A stretch of 64,000 bases of DNA, from assembly GCA_033032175.1 (NCBI GenBank), contig CM065304.1:14012001-14076000 (forward strand). Reading direction: 5' to 3'. This DNA comes from Saturnia japonica. Taxonomy: Eukaryota > Arthropoda > Insecta > Lepidoptera > Saturniidae. The stretch's first letter is position 1. Every line of letters begins with the position of its first letter. The notes beneath the pieces are model-generated. The model worked only from the letters and a program-made list of their open reading frames with translations. It ran no database searches and was not told the origin of the DNA. A program made the position numbers and the translations under genes. Positions 10,640 through 21,300 of this stretch are shown here, piece after piece.

Positions 10640-11388
10640 AAACACTCTTGTTATGTTATTTGGGCTCCATCTGTCCGCACTTAGACTCTTTCTAGGTCCA
10701 TTGTGCGAAGATATTCCGGCCGGCTATTCCAGCCAGCCCAACTCCGACCAGAAGCGCAGAAGCCTCCTGGAGCATTCACAGGCTTCTCGAAGCGACCTCG
10801 GGTTTTTGAGAATTGTCGCGCATTCCAGGATTATGTGGTAGCGGTTTCTTAGAGCTGACCTATTATACTATATAAGGAACTTGTTGCAGATAGCGAGCCA
10901 CCAAAATAGAAATATGTTCTTAGTAATAATTTAGGTTTAAATACATGTAAGATTTATTAAATATATAGTAAATTATAGGAATATTACATAATTGTGTAGT
11001 AATAAGTAGATTATTTAATAAAAATGTAGAACGGATTTTGTAAAAGTGTTAGTTGTAAGAACTAACTAGTGAACATCTGGCATATGACTCATCGCAATGC
11101 CGCCCCTCCCCCGCAAGTAGCCTCGCTCTGGCAAGAGCGCGCGCACTACGGCGTCAGCGCGCGATGTCCGGACACTCGCTGCCTAACGAGCGGCTACGAG
11201 GCACAGGGCGTGGTTAAAATAGCGCGAAAGGGCGGCATTAAAACAGTTCAAGTTTAAAAACGGCAGTGCATCTTATAACGACATTTCGAGTACAATATCG
11301 CAAGAAAAGTCTACGAGAAAACGACGAACAAGCTACTATTGTAAAAAGAAATAATTAATATTTATTATTATAAATATTGTGTTTCGAT

Positions 11389-11553
11389 CATCGATTTATT
11401 GGTCCTTCGAAACCTGATCGAAAGAAATAAGAACCGCATAATTCATCGATTTATTGGTCCTTCAAAAACGAATCGGAAGAAATAAGAACCGCATATTTCA
11501 TCGATTTATTTGTCCATCGAAGACGAATCGGAAGAGAAAGAACCGGAAATTTA
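11389..11553 (+). repeat. three 55-bp tandem repeats containing a primer-binding-like site
   Basis: Units begin with CATCGATTTATT at 11389, 11444 and 11499, exactly 55 bp apart. Each continues with (T)TGGTCCTTC-like sequence, then GAATCGGAAGAAATAAGAACCG. The TGG start is what a tRNA 3' CCA end would pair with, so the repeated unit includes the candidate primer-binding site of the BEL element. The third unit is the most diverged (TTGTCCATCGAAG). Confidence 0.75.
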
Positions 11554-11574
11554 ACCGATCTAATTGAACAAAGC

Positions 11575-12934
11575 TTGAAGAAGAAACGATGTTTAATTCA
11601 AAAATCTGTATCCACGAACAGCGTACCCAGATCAATGGTTGTTACAAGAAGCCAGGGCGACGCAATGGAGTCACAGACAAGGAAAAATAACGTCCGATTA
11701 TTCGAAGAATCCCCGCTATCGCCAGAAACACAGAGGGCGAAGGACATACCGACCGGAGGGAGCACCCTCTGTACCTGTTACTCGTACTGACATTAGAACA
11801 GGCCACGTTTCACTACCACGCTCACACCAATCCACGACGAGCGCGACTATGCGATCACGCCTCGCCGAGCTACAAGCGGAAGAGAAACTGGTTGCAATTC
11901 GCCGTGACAACTCCGTTTGGAGGCAAAATTAATAAAGAAACGCCTTACCGTAGAGTTAACGTCAATTCGGGACGAAGCAGAGGACATACGCGGACAAACT
12001 AACGAGGAGCCAGATGAACGTATTCACCGAGTGGATGACTGGCTCCGCTCGTAGCCCGTAGCAGCACGGGAGGAGCAGATATCGTGTAACAGTATTGACA
12101 CGCGGCAATATAAATAACGCAGGCCTGAACGACGCGCCCGTTCGCAATTACCGTCGCAATCGAGCAGCGAAATTAAACAACTCGCCGCTATATTAGAGAT
12201 AATGATGCATACACGCCCACCGCTACGCTAAGCCGCCGATTTACCTGTATTCACCGGAGCAATCAACGAGTGGCTGCCATTTTAAGCAGCTATGAGGGAC
12301 TCCACGCAACTGTATCATTACATGCCGGTAGAAAACATAGCACGCCTGCGTAACAGTTTGCGAGGAGATGGCCGCGACGCAGTGTCAGCACTGCTACACA
12401 CCGCAACCAATCTAGAAGAAATCATGCAGGCACTGGCACAATGTTTCGGCAGATCGGAAGTCATCATAGACCAAGCGCTAGACGATATGCGAAAATTGCC
12501 GCGACTGGGAATTACTGCGAGTGAATTGAACGCTTTCGCAGTCAAACTACAAAACATCGTCTGTGTTCTACAGAATTCAGACAAGTGGAGCTACCTATAT
12601 GCTAGCTCGAGGAGTATTAGACAAGTTGAGGCCACATATGAAAGCCCGGTTGTACGACTATGCGGAAGAAAACGAAGGAACGGCGGATCCCGAGGTCTTG
12701 TATTATCACGTTTCCTTATGCGTGAAGCGAGCTGTGCGTTAAAACACACGTACGCACCCGTTATCACTTCGGCAACGACCTCTAGACGCGAAGTATTGAA
12801 GCCCGCCGCATTGAAAGTGGCCGCTAGAAAGAGACAGAACGACTTTGCTACGACGAACATAGAAACCGAACATCTGTGTCCCAGCTGCGACAAGCCCCAC
12901 CCGTTGTCTCGGTGCCCGTAGTACAAGGCACTAA
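11575..12934 (+). pseudogene. BEL/Pao gag remnant
   Basis: Fragments in several frames: MVVTRSQGDAMES near 11635, then RSRLAELQAEEKLVAIRRDN (the coiled-coil stretch usual near the start of BEL Gag), ERIHRVDDWLRS near 12020, DLPVFTGAINEW near 12240, and ENIARLRNSLRGDGRDAVSA then EIMQALAQCFGRS at 12330-12460. This order matches BEL/Pao Gag. A zinc-finger-like CPSCDKPHPLSRC closes the frame near 12910. Multiple stops and frame changes mean no Gag protein can be made. Confidence 0.65.
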
Positions 12935-13610
12935 ACGTCGAACAACGATGGAGTTTGTAAAAAACAAAGGCGTCTGTTTTAAATGTATCAACAAACGCCA
13001 TCGTCGTGTATACTGCAAAGGGAGGCTGTGCGGTATCAACTCCTGTCGTCGTCCGCATCACTCGTCTCTCCATAACGACAGACTAAGCGGTAATGAAAAT
13101 CAAGCCCAGAATAATAATACACCGTCAACAAGCGAGACGGAAATAGCTGTTGCGACAACAACAAAACCGAGACAAATCATATTAAAGATCTGTCCGGTTA
13201 CTATATCGGCCCCCAAAGGAGCTGTAAATACATACGCTTTGTTGGACAAGGGGTCGACTATATCACTTATCGACGAGGATTTGGCGAAGGACATCGGTGC
13301 GCACGGACCCTCACATCCACAACAATTACAAGGCGTCAGTATGGGAAAAGAATATACGAACAGTCAAGTCGTACAAGCGAAGTTGTGCGAACCGGACGGC
13401 GGCAAGAAGTACGAGTTCCAAGCACGAACGATGAAGGGACTACTACTGCGCAAGCAAACAGTGTCGTTAAGCACACTCCAACACGCTCACTTACGAAATC
13501 TCAAAGTGAAGCAGGCGTGCTACGAGAAAGCGAGGCCGCGTATATTGAGAGGCACGGACCACTGGGAGATGATCGTATCCAGAGAGCTAAGCGTCGGCAA
13601 ACCGAATTAG
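12876..13610 (+). pseudogene. BEL/Pao zinc-finger and aspartic protease remnant
   Basis: One long frame carries a Cys/His cluster (GVCFKCINKRHRRVYC, then CGINSCRRPHHSSLH), an Asn/Ser-rich linker, and an aspartic-protease-like motif ALLDKGSTISLID. The usual catalytic DSG/DTG reads DKG here: the residue after the catalytic Asp is Lys, so the enzyme is probably inactive. Gag before it and RT after it support the BEL assignment. Confidence 0.65.
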
Positions 13611-13924
13611 CCGGCGGCATCGAGAACGCAACTGGGTTGGGTGGTGCATAGAACCGCACCACGCGTGATCATCGGCCACAGCGATGCCCCACTACATGTA
13701 TACGTACGGCACACGGCACTGGCAACGAGAACCAAGATGTTAACCTACACAAGCACGTAGAACGGCACTTCAAAATAGACTCGCTCGGCGTAGCCCGCGA
13801 ATCTAGAATCAGTGACGCCGACAACCGAGCAATACGAATACTCAATGAAACGATCCAGCGATGCAATAAAGGCTACGAAGTAGGCCAACCGTGGCGCCGC
13901 GACGACGTAACACCCAAATAGCTA

Positions 13925-14825
13925 CAATATGGCACTACGACGGCTATATTCAATAGAAAAAAAGATGGATCGTTCCACAGAGTTTGCAGTGGCGTATTCA
14001 ACACAGATTGAAAACTTTTTCAACAAAGGTTACGCCGTGCGCTGTGAGGGACATGAACTAGACCAGCAACGTTAGTTGATATTTACCGCACTTTGCCGTG
14101 TTTTAACCCAAACTAACCCTGCAAGCTATGCGTAGTATTCGACGCAGCGGCACGCAGCTGTACTACAAGTTTCAACGACGAATTAGTAGAGGGACCGGAC
14201 CTGCTAAGATCGCTGCAGATCTTATTCCGATTCAGAGAAAAACCCGTTGCCGTCACTGCCGACATACAAGAAATGTTTTTAAGAATACGGATTCGCGAAG
14301 CGCACCTACCTGCACAACAATTTCTGTGACGAGGCAATGATCGAGATAAACCACCACAGTCGTTAATATTCAGTGCAGCGATCTCTCTATTTAAAGCGCA
14401 TAGCGTACTGTTATATCTGTACTATGCACCCTATATTGCAGACTCGTTACCTTTTCCCGCCTAGTCATTATTCTGGTTGTCACAATACCTCAGCCACCCA
14501 CCCGACCCATCAGTCTCATCCTAGTTTCCACATCTGACCAGATTGTCTAAGAATAAATTAAAATTTTATTTCTAACTCCTTTTTTTAAAAAGGGATTTTA
14601 AAAGTTCCATATAACAGTACGCGACCGGAACCCTCAGGAACACGCACGAACGCACCCAAACGCGTTCAAGGCAATTACAGACAGCCACTACATGGATGAC
14701 CTAGTGGACAGCTACAACGACGAAGAAACTGCTATCTGCACTATAAAGAAGATACAGGAAGTCCATGCAGTTTCTGTCTTTACGTTACGAGGATGGAGTA
14801 GCAACAGAACTAGTGTCCAAAATTT
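13925..14825 (+). pseudogene. BEL/Pao reverse transcriptase remnant, split by an insert
   Basis: Near 13930 the frame reads ALRRLYSIEKKMD and NFFNKGYAVRCEGHELD, the usual lead-in to BEL RT. From about 14120 frame-shifted pieces read VVFDAAARSCTTSFNDELVE, GPDLLRSLQILFRFREKPVA and MFLRIRIREAHLPAQQF. After the insert at 14403-14622 it resumes with YMDDLVDSYNDEETA (the YxDD catalytic box) at about 14690. Coding then fades, and the downstream half of pol is lost. Confidence 0.7.
14403..14622. mobile_element. 220-bp inverted-repeat insert (MITE-like) inside BEL RT
   Basis: The ends are GCGTACTGTTATAT at 14403-14416 and its exact reverse complement at 14609-14622. The insert separates two parts of the BEL reverse transcriptase that belong together. 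I could not see a convincing target duplication, so the exact ends may differ by a few bases. Confidence 0.45.
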
Positions 14826-14907
14826 CATGCTTCTAGACCCACCGATTTAAACTGTGTTGTCCGTCATTAAACCTTAAGAATTAATGTTGAATATTATACC
14901 TGTACCA

Positions 14908-15415
14908 GCGGTGTGTCCACGACTCCGCACGAGTTTGTTACTACGCAGTAGTTATTTACACCCCGTAATTTTATTTATACTCATATTGTTCCTAATTCAT
15001 ATACTGTATCAATTGAGCAATGGCATGTATTTCCCGTGTACAATTTTCATCAAGATCGATTGAAAATTATTATTCTGTTCTACGATTTCGATTACGATAC
15101 GATTATAATTCTTCCCATCAACAAAATTTGATCAAAATCGGTTGAGAAATGATGAAAATTTATTTGAATTGATTTGAACTTCTTTTTTTACGATGTAATA
15201 CTGACATGTTTTATAGCCCGTCAATTATGTATATACACTTCCCGTGTACAAAATTTCATCAAAATTGATTATGAATTTTTACGATTTATAAAAAATAATA
15301 TTTATATTTCTTATATATTTGACCAATGGCATAAGCATCTCGTGTACAAAATTTTATAAGGATCGGTCAAGCCGTTTTTGAAGTAAATCTGTACATACAT
15401 ACAGTATATTGTTAT
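14908..15415 (+). repeat. dispersed repeat family C, copy 1
   Basis: It begins GTGTCCACGACTCCGCACGAG and contains several CCCGTGTACAA...TCAAAATCGATTGA modules, ending ATCGGTCAAGCCGTTTTTGAAG...TACATACATACAG. Related copies are at 29945-30345 (+) and 43500-43790 (-). This style of repeat (CCGCG start, GGTCAAGCCGTTT end) is common in lepidopteran genomes. Confidence 0.6.
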
Positions 15416-16127
15416 TATTTGTTTAATGAAATATATCCACTCCCTAGTTCTAGATTGTTTGTTGTAGGCACATTGTTGTTTAGTCTAGTTCACTTAATTC
15501 TTTCTCTACAACCAAAACAAGCATAAAACAAAAATTCTGTTTCGGTAGTATGGCGATGATGTATATTGGTGTCCTATGACTTTATTGTTGAACTGTAAAC
15601 AGCGTCATCTACCGAGCTATGAATTACCTACACAAGTAATACATATCCATTCTAGGAGAACGTGTTCCTGCTAAATTCTGTACAAATAATTTTAGTATAT
15701 CACTGTACAGAATATAAATTACAGTAGATGTCGCTATAATCCTTTAGTTGCTATTATGAGTTAGGCTGCATCCTGTGGTTATTTGTCGAAATTATACAAC
15801 GTACAAACTTGAAGGTTCATGTAATGCAATGCAGGCGTTAAAGTCTGTTATACTAAACTAAAAGTGATAAACATCCCGGATGTGCACTTTTTAGGAACTT
15901 ACAACTAAACTTGGATTGAATGACTAATATTAAAAAAGAACAGTATTATGTTTTCCTTTTTTTATTGCTCCAAATAGCGTTTATGAAATTGTATTACCTA
16001 TTCATTAGTATTTTTTTATCGATTTGTAATTTAAGTTACTTAAAAAGTGTGTCATCTGTACTTATTTAGATAAATTATATTCTATGTAGTTTTTAATATT
16101 AATTTAATGTTATAATAGATTTAGGTA
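15416..16127. other. intronic DNA without recognised features
   Basis: AT-rich, no long ORF, no repeat partner noticed in the window. Confidence 0.5.
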
Positions 16128-16411
16128 CCTGGACGGTTTTTTTATAACTGTACTAAAATTAAGCGTTCCTTTGTGTAACAAAATGCTCTACTGACTAACG
16201 TTTTTGGAAGAATTACTCAGTGGAATGTAACGAAATGCCTATGCATAAACATATTTTTGTAAATTCAGTAATTATCAATACAAATATGTTTGTGAAAATG
16301 GCATTTCGTTACATTTCACTGAGTAATTCTTCCAAAAACGTTAGTCAGCGGAGCATTTTGTTACACAAGGGAACGCTTAATTTTGGAACACTTTTAAAAA
16401 AATCGCCCGCC
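16128..16411. mobile_element. fold-back MITE with 85-bp arms and TA target duplication
   Basis: Arms at 16155-16239 and 16300-16384 are inverted copies differing at about 4 of 85 positions; the 60-bp loop is itself partly self-complementary. The outer ends (CCTGGACGGTTTTTTT against its inverse, CGATTTTTTT-like) are flanked by TA at 16126-16127 and 16412-16413, the duplication made by Tc1/mariner transposases. A 64-codon frame here is a by-product of the palindrome. Confidence 0.8.
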
Positions 16412-16813
16412 TAATCTATTTAAAAATTTAATGTTTTCCTTATAATATAAAATTACACACCCACGGTTATCCATGAGTAAAACTTTTGACTTTTGGGACA
16501 CATTGCGTGTGATGTTATTTATTTATTTCAACTCGTGCCTAAAATCCGCGTATGTGCTATACGCGATTGCGGTATATCTAGCTACTGAATGACTGTCGCC
16601 AAGGTATTTACAGTCCCACAGGACGTTATTTTGAAAGTACACTTTTACATGAATCGTCTTCACTCGTTGGTCGGAACTATATTGTACCTATCAATAGTTG
16701 TAGTTTATTCATTTTACTGAATTGAGAGAGAGGGAGGTAAATCACAGACAAATTTCTTTGGAGAATTCTCTCTACTTGGGGCAGTCCGACAGGTGGAATA
16801 CCTCCACCCTACA
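16412..16813. other. intronic DNA without recognised features
   Basis: No long ORF and no repeat partner noticed. Confidence 0.4.
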
Positions 16814-17010
16814 GAAGATCGAAGCCAAATAACGTAGTGTTGTGTTCCTGCGATGAGTAGGGTTTCCAGAACTCTTTGGGGTAGGTGGGTTTAAGGTCGG
16901 CAAGGCACTAGTATGGTATGGTACGGTATTACAAGCGTCCACAGGCTACGGTACCCGCTTACAGTCAGTCGGGCCGTATGCTTGTTTGTCATCTTTGTTG
17001 TTTAAAAAAA
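16814..17010 (+). repeat. dispersed repeat family D, copy 1 (LINE-tail-like)
   Basis: It runs from GAAGATCGAAGCCAAATAA through GTGTTCCTGCGATGAGTA, CAAGGTCGGCAAGGCA-like sequence, ACAAGCGTCCACAGG and GGGCCGTATGCTTGTTTG to a short A run. The same order occurs at 31063-31260. The constant A-rich end suggests the 3' end of a non-LTR element, but no coding part is attached. Confidence 0.6.
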
Positions 17011-17519
17011 CTAATATAGTAATAAAATCTTAAAACGTTCAAATAAAAAAAAATATTTTGTTGGGACTTGCGTCACTTGTATGTAAAGTTATATTTATTT
17101 AACATTGAACGAGTTTTCCTTGGCCGAGGTTTCCTAACCTTGTAAAAGTGACAAGGTTTTGATGTATCGTTTTCTGATAGAACATTAAATTGCAAATTAA
17201 AAATAGTAAGAAAGATAGCGTCTAACTATTAGTATAGTACCAGTTAAGTGTATCTCTTTGTAATTAAAATATGTATCATAATTTGAATCGAACAGATTAA
17301 CTTATGTCCGTCAATGTGTCTTCTAAAAGCGGCTTAAGACAAAGTTTCGGCTGTGAGTTTTTGAGTTACGAATTAGTTATTGGTCTGTTATAATTTTTAT
17401 ATATTTTTTATAGGTTTTTAATTTCAAGTGCGATTAGTAACTATTATAAAATAGTTCAAAATATACGTAACAAATTTAATTTTTACTATATGTAATCAGA
17501 AAATTTTAGAAAAAATATT
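17011..17519. other. intronic DNA without recognised features
   Basis: AT-rich, nothing recognised. Confidence 0.4.
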
Positions 17520-18850
17520 AGACCCCACGCTTGAGAATGTGCTAGAAATATTGCCGGCAATACTCGCCTACATGCTATACCTACCTTTTTCATTAAAAGA
17601 ATAGTTGCATGACTTTAAAGACAAGATCCCCTGGGCCACCGAGACTAAATATCTGTGTGACCCTCGATAAGAAGCTCACCTTCGACTCTCAGTTCCGTAC
17701 CGTTAGGAACAGAGCCGCAATGGTCACAGGTTGACTACAGCCCCTGACTGTAAGCAAAATGTCCCTGAGACACTCTATATAAAACGGGTGTCCGCCCGAT
17801 TATGACATGTAGTTGCGCCGCATTCGTACACATGTCAAAATCCAAGTCCTCCAAACGCGATTCTTACTTAAAATCAACAAAGCCCCTTGGTAAGTTCGAC
17901 AGCAAGACCTTCATAGAGATATGAAATTTTCCTCGGTCGAATCGTACATCAAATACCTCTCGAGATCATATTTCGACGCCGCGTTGAAACACACGAATCT
18001 ATTAATCAAAGCAATTATACTCAGCGGGCTGTTAGCGCCCTACGGGTCCAATATATTAACGCATTCAGGATGTTGATGGGGCTGCCCCGTTTCTGCAGTG
18101 CTTCTGGTATGTTTACACAGGCACACGTCGATGGCTTTCATGCCATCGCCAGACAAAAATGTTCCTCGTTGCTCTGCAGAGTGCGGGCCAGCTCCAACTC
18201 CATCCTGAAAACCATAGCAGGGAGGTACGACTCCTTTATTATTGGTCATCTTGTTCAAAATTGTATTACAAGAACCAAAATTGTCACAAACTATTAGTGT
18301 TTACTAACATAGGTATAGGATCTTTTACTTTCGTTTTTTTTTGTACTAACTAACTATGGATTATACTTATCTGAAATAAAGATTATTATTAAAGCCGCCG
18401 CGACTTGCATAATATCTTTACCGATCCCGTTGATAAGATCGAGGAAATAAACAAATACTACTCCACCGTCTCCAAACAGAGCGTGCTCGCGCCCATGCCC
18501 GCGAACCCATCGTTCCCTCCGCAAGGGATGGGCGGCTAACTTCGGTCCCGCACACCCTCCGCCGCGACCTCCCTCTCCCGCAGCAACTCAAGCATAGGTC
18601 TGTTCCTCGGTGTGAAACCCTTGAGTCTATCAGCCTCCCGCACGGTACAGGTAACACTGCATTTGCAATCACTTAGCTACCCACAAACATCATTACACAC
18701 AATATGTTCATACATACGTGCACACCACATAGGTACATAGGTTCTGTAAGGAACCTTTTCTTCTTTTTTAAGCTAGTTAGTGTAGATCACATTTCAGATC
18801 ACTAAATACATATACATATGTTCCTTCCTTCCTCCCAGGAGGCAGGAGGG
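17520..18850 (+). mobile_element. decayed jockey-type LINE interrupted by a second LINE fragment
   Basis: The outer element is 17520-18013 plus 18393 to about 18850. It reads YLCVTLDKKLTFDSQF, VRNRAAMVTG and VESYIKYLSRSYFDAALKHT, the post-RT region of jockey-clade polymerases. The reading resumes after the insert with DPVDKIEEINKYYSTV-like sequence in a shifted frame, which suits the end of that polymerase. The insert (18014-18392) ends in AATAAAGATTATTATTAAA. Multiple stops show that both pieces are dead. A short AAAGC-like match at both junctions may be the target duplication. Confidence 0.55.
18014..18392 (+). pseudogene. C-terminal fragment of a second non-LTR polymerase
   Basis: It encodes SALRVQYINAFRMLMGLPRF, CSASGMFTQAHVDGFHAIAR and SLLCRVRASSNSILKTIAG, a C-terminal region I associate with insect LINE polymerases whose end resembles LRGLPR..ASGMF. 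It begins mid-protein, so it is 5'-truncated, and ends in an A/T tail within the jockey element. Confidence 0.5.
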
Positions 18851-18873
18851 ACATGTATATATATATATATATA

Positions 18874-19150
18874 TGTCAGGGATTACAAAATATCCGTGGT
18901 TATTTTATTTATTTATCTGCAACACATAATAACATCATAGACAGCCGAGCTATGGATAGACTGTGACACCACATCTAAGTTGTCAGTTTTTAAAAAATGA
19001 TGAAAGCTGTCAGTAGTGCGTTCGATTGAGTTTGACTTACTTCATCTCGAGACAGCGCCCGCGCCAGGTGTGCGCACTGACTAAATAAAAACCGAAATGG
19101 CGGATGCCTCCAGCGAACACATAGATGCCAATCTATTCCCATCTGCGACA
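18874..19150 (+). repeat. gypsy 5' LTR
   Basis: 277 bp, TG...CA ends. It contains the ATG of gag at 19097, so the last 54 bp of the LTR are coding in this copy. Confidence 0.85.
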
Positions 19151-19558
19151 GCAGCGGTGGGATCGCTTCCAAAATCACCCTGTGAGCCTACCGCAACGTC
19201 AGCTACTCAAAATCAAGGATATTTTACGTCGGAATACGAAGCTCAAGAAAATGTTCCGGCAGGATCTTCGACTTTAAGAAATGATGAACTCGGAGCACCT
19301 CCGTCGGAATTATGGGCGAAATTCTTTCAAAATATGATGGCAGGCTTTCAGAACTCTAATCAGAAATCTTCAACTAGCGCCGCAGAACTAAGAAAGCTAA
19401 AGGCAAGTGAAATTTATCTACCGCCGTATGATCCTGACCAGTGTCAGTTTACTGCAGCTCAGTGGTGCGAAGAAATCGAACACCATAAGAATAACAACTC
19501 GTGGACGGACTACGAAACTAGAAATGCAGTCTTTACTCACTTACACGGACGTGCGTAA
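19097..19558 (+). pseudogene. gypsy gag, 5' part, starting inside the LTR
   Basis: Start ATG at 19097 in the context CCGAAATGGCGG. The first 18 codons lie in the LTR and the frame continues through the LTR end at 19150 without a stop. The protein is Ser/Thr/Ala-rich at first (ATSATQNQGYFTSEYEAQEN), then has the Gag-like LPPYDPDQCQFTAAQWCEEI, where a Gag core usually begins. A frame break at about 19555 (TAA at 19556-19558) separates it from the rest of gag, which continues in frame 1 from 19561. An alternative start is ATG 19274 or later, but the upstream frame has good coding character. Confidence 0.7.
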
Positions 19559-19560
19559 AA

Positions 19561-21300
19561 GTGGGTAACATGCTCGTACACTCGTACACTCTGTGCAAGA
19601 CTTGGGAGGAGTTAAAGGAGCGACTTACTCGACAATTCGTTACAACAAGAAGGTTCTACGACTTGTTTCACGAAATGGTGGAGTACAAGAGCGACCAGGC
19701 GACAACGTACATCGAGTATTCAACCAACAAGTTGGCGCTAATCGATCGACTAGGTACCGGTTGGGGTGAGTCCAACAAGATCGAAGTGGTAATCTCCGGC
19801 ATAACAGACATTCAGGTACGTACAGACATGCTCAAAAATACTCCAACGAATTGTGTGGCACTTGATAGACATTTGAGTACGTACCCTAATATTAAGAATC
19901 TTAAGCGATATTTTGATAAGACTCAGAATGAACATGATTTTTCTTTTAAGCGTCCTAAAATTAGTGATAAGCCTACCGAACGGCGCTGCCATTATTGTAA
20001 CAAGATAGGCCATTTGAAACGTCACTGTTTATTGTTGCGTAAAAATAATAAAAATGAGAGTACTACCCTTATTACATCTTCAGATAAATCGAACGATAAA
20101 ACAGTTATTGTTCAATGTACTTATTGTCGTAAGCTTGGACATTCTGAATCAACTTGTTTTACGAAACAACGCGCTGACAAATCAAAAGATTTTAAAGAAA
20201 CCAAATTGCAAACAAAATCTGTCAATATTTGTTCACCCTCTAACGATTCCTTGATTGAAATACGCGTCGGTGACTATATTTTACTCGCATTGATTGACAG
20301 CGGTTCAGAATGCTCGCTTATTAAAAAAGAAATCGCTGATAGTTTACCAGATAGGAAAGAGATCTCGTTTACCCGCCTCTCAGGTATTGGCTCTGTACCA
20401 TGCTTTTCGTTACGAAAAATGACAACACATGCTGAGTTTGACGGGTTCCATACTGAAGTGACGTTCGTTATTGTTGACTCACATTTATTAACTCATGACG
20501 TGATCTTAGGTAGAGAAATATTTAAAACACCTGGTTTGGTTTTCACTCTCAATAGCAACGGGGCGAAAATAGAACGCGACCTAAGTGTCAATATGTGTAT
20601 TGTTCAAAACAAAACACGTGCGGAATTCGAAAACATTAATACGGATTTGACTGATCAATGTGACATTGATAGATTGAAGTCTATATTGGACAAACATAAA
20701 GATAACTTTGCTAGTGGCAATTCTAACTCGACTGTTAGTACAGGGGAAATGCAAATCAAACTTAAAAATCCTGATAAAATTGTTCAACGTCATCCATACC
20801 GGTTAGCTCCTTCTGAACGAGTTGTAATGCGTCAAATAATAGCTGACTTAGAGAGTAAAAATATAATACGTGAAAGTTCCTCACCTTTTTCGAGTCCCGC
20901 TTTGTTAGTCAAAAAGAAAGATGGAACTGACCGACTCTGTGTAGACTACAGGGAGCTTAACTCCAATACCGTACGCGATAGCTACCCTCTACCGTTGATT
21001 TCGGAACAAATTGATTCTCTCGGGCAAGCATCTTATTTCTCGAGTTTAGACATGGCTTCTGGGTTCCATCAAATTTTAATGTCATCCCAGAGTGATATTG
21101 AAAAAACCGCGTTTGTTACGCCCGATGGTGTGTGGGAATATTTAAAAATGCCCTTTGGCCTTTGTAACGCACCTTCCGTTTACCAGAGAGCCATCAATAA
21201 GGCTCTAAAAGGACTTAAGGATAAAATAGCACTCGTTTATATGGATGACGTCCTTGTGTACTCAAAAACAAAAGAGGAAGGGTTTCAAAATTTGGAGTAA
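19561..21300 (+). pseudogene. gypsy gag C-terminus, protease and first part of RT
   Basis: It continues Gag (TWEELKERLTRQFVTTRRF), then two CCHC zinc knuckles at 19986-20027 (CHYCNKIGHLKRHC) and 20116-20157 (CTYCRKLGHSESTC), then an aspartic protease with LIDSGSECSLI near 20290. RT follows: LRIxDYRELN-like DRLCVDYRELNS, DMASGFHQI, and the catalytic box YMDDVLVYS at about 21238. Gag and Pol share one frame, as in gypsy relatives with a fused polyprotein. The frame ends at TAA 21298-21300, only nine codons past the catalytic-box region, and reading goes on in the same frame. Confidence 0.8.

Larger units (their letters stand above)
10640..14830 (+). mobile_element. decayed BEL/Pao LTR retrotransposon, 3'-truncated
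   Basis: The order is a probable 5' LTR (about 10640-11385, start uncertain), a primer-binding-like site, a tandem-repeated leader, gag, a protease, and a reverse transcriptase that stops near 14830. RNase H, integrase and the 3' LTR are not present. It is riddled with stops and frameshifts and is far older than the BEL copy at 49313-61116. A small inverted-repeat insert (14403-14622) interrupts the RT. The element is more GC-rich than the surrounding intron. Confidence 0.7.

Noticed and set aside
12318..13294. Several minus-strand ORFs opposite the BEL remnant
   Set aside because: They mirror BEL gag and protease coding on the + strand and have no independent motifs.
16220..16414. 64-codon ORF
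   Set aside because: It is created by the fold-back MITE; both arms encode mirrored sequence and there is no protein character.
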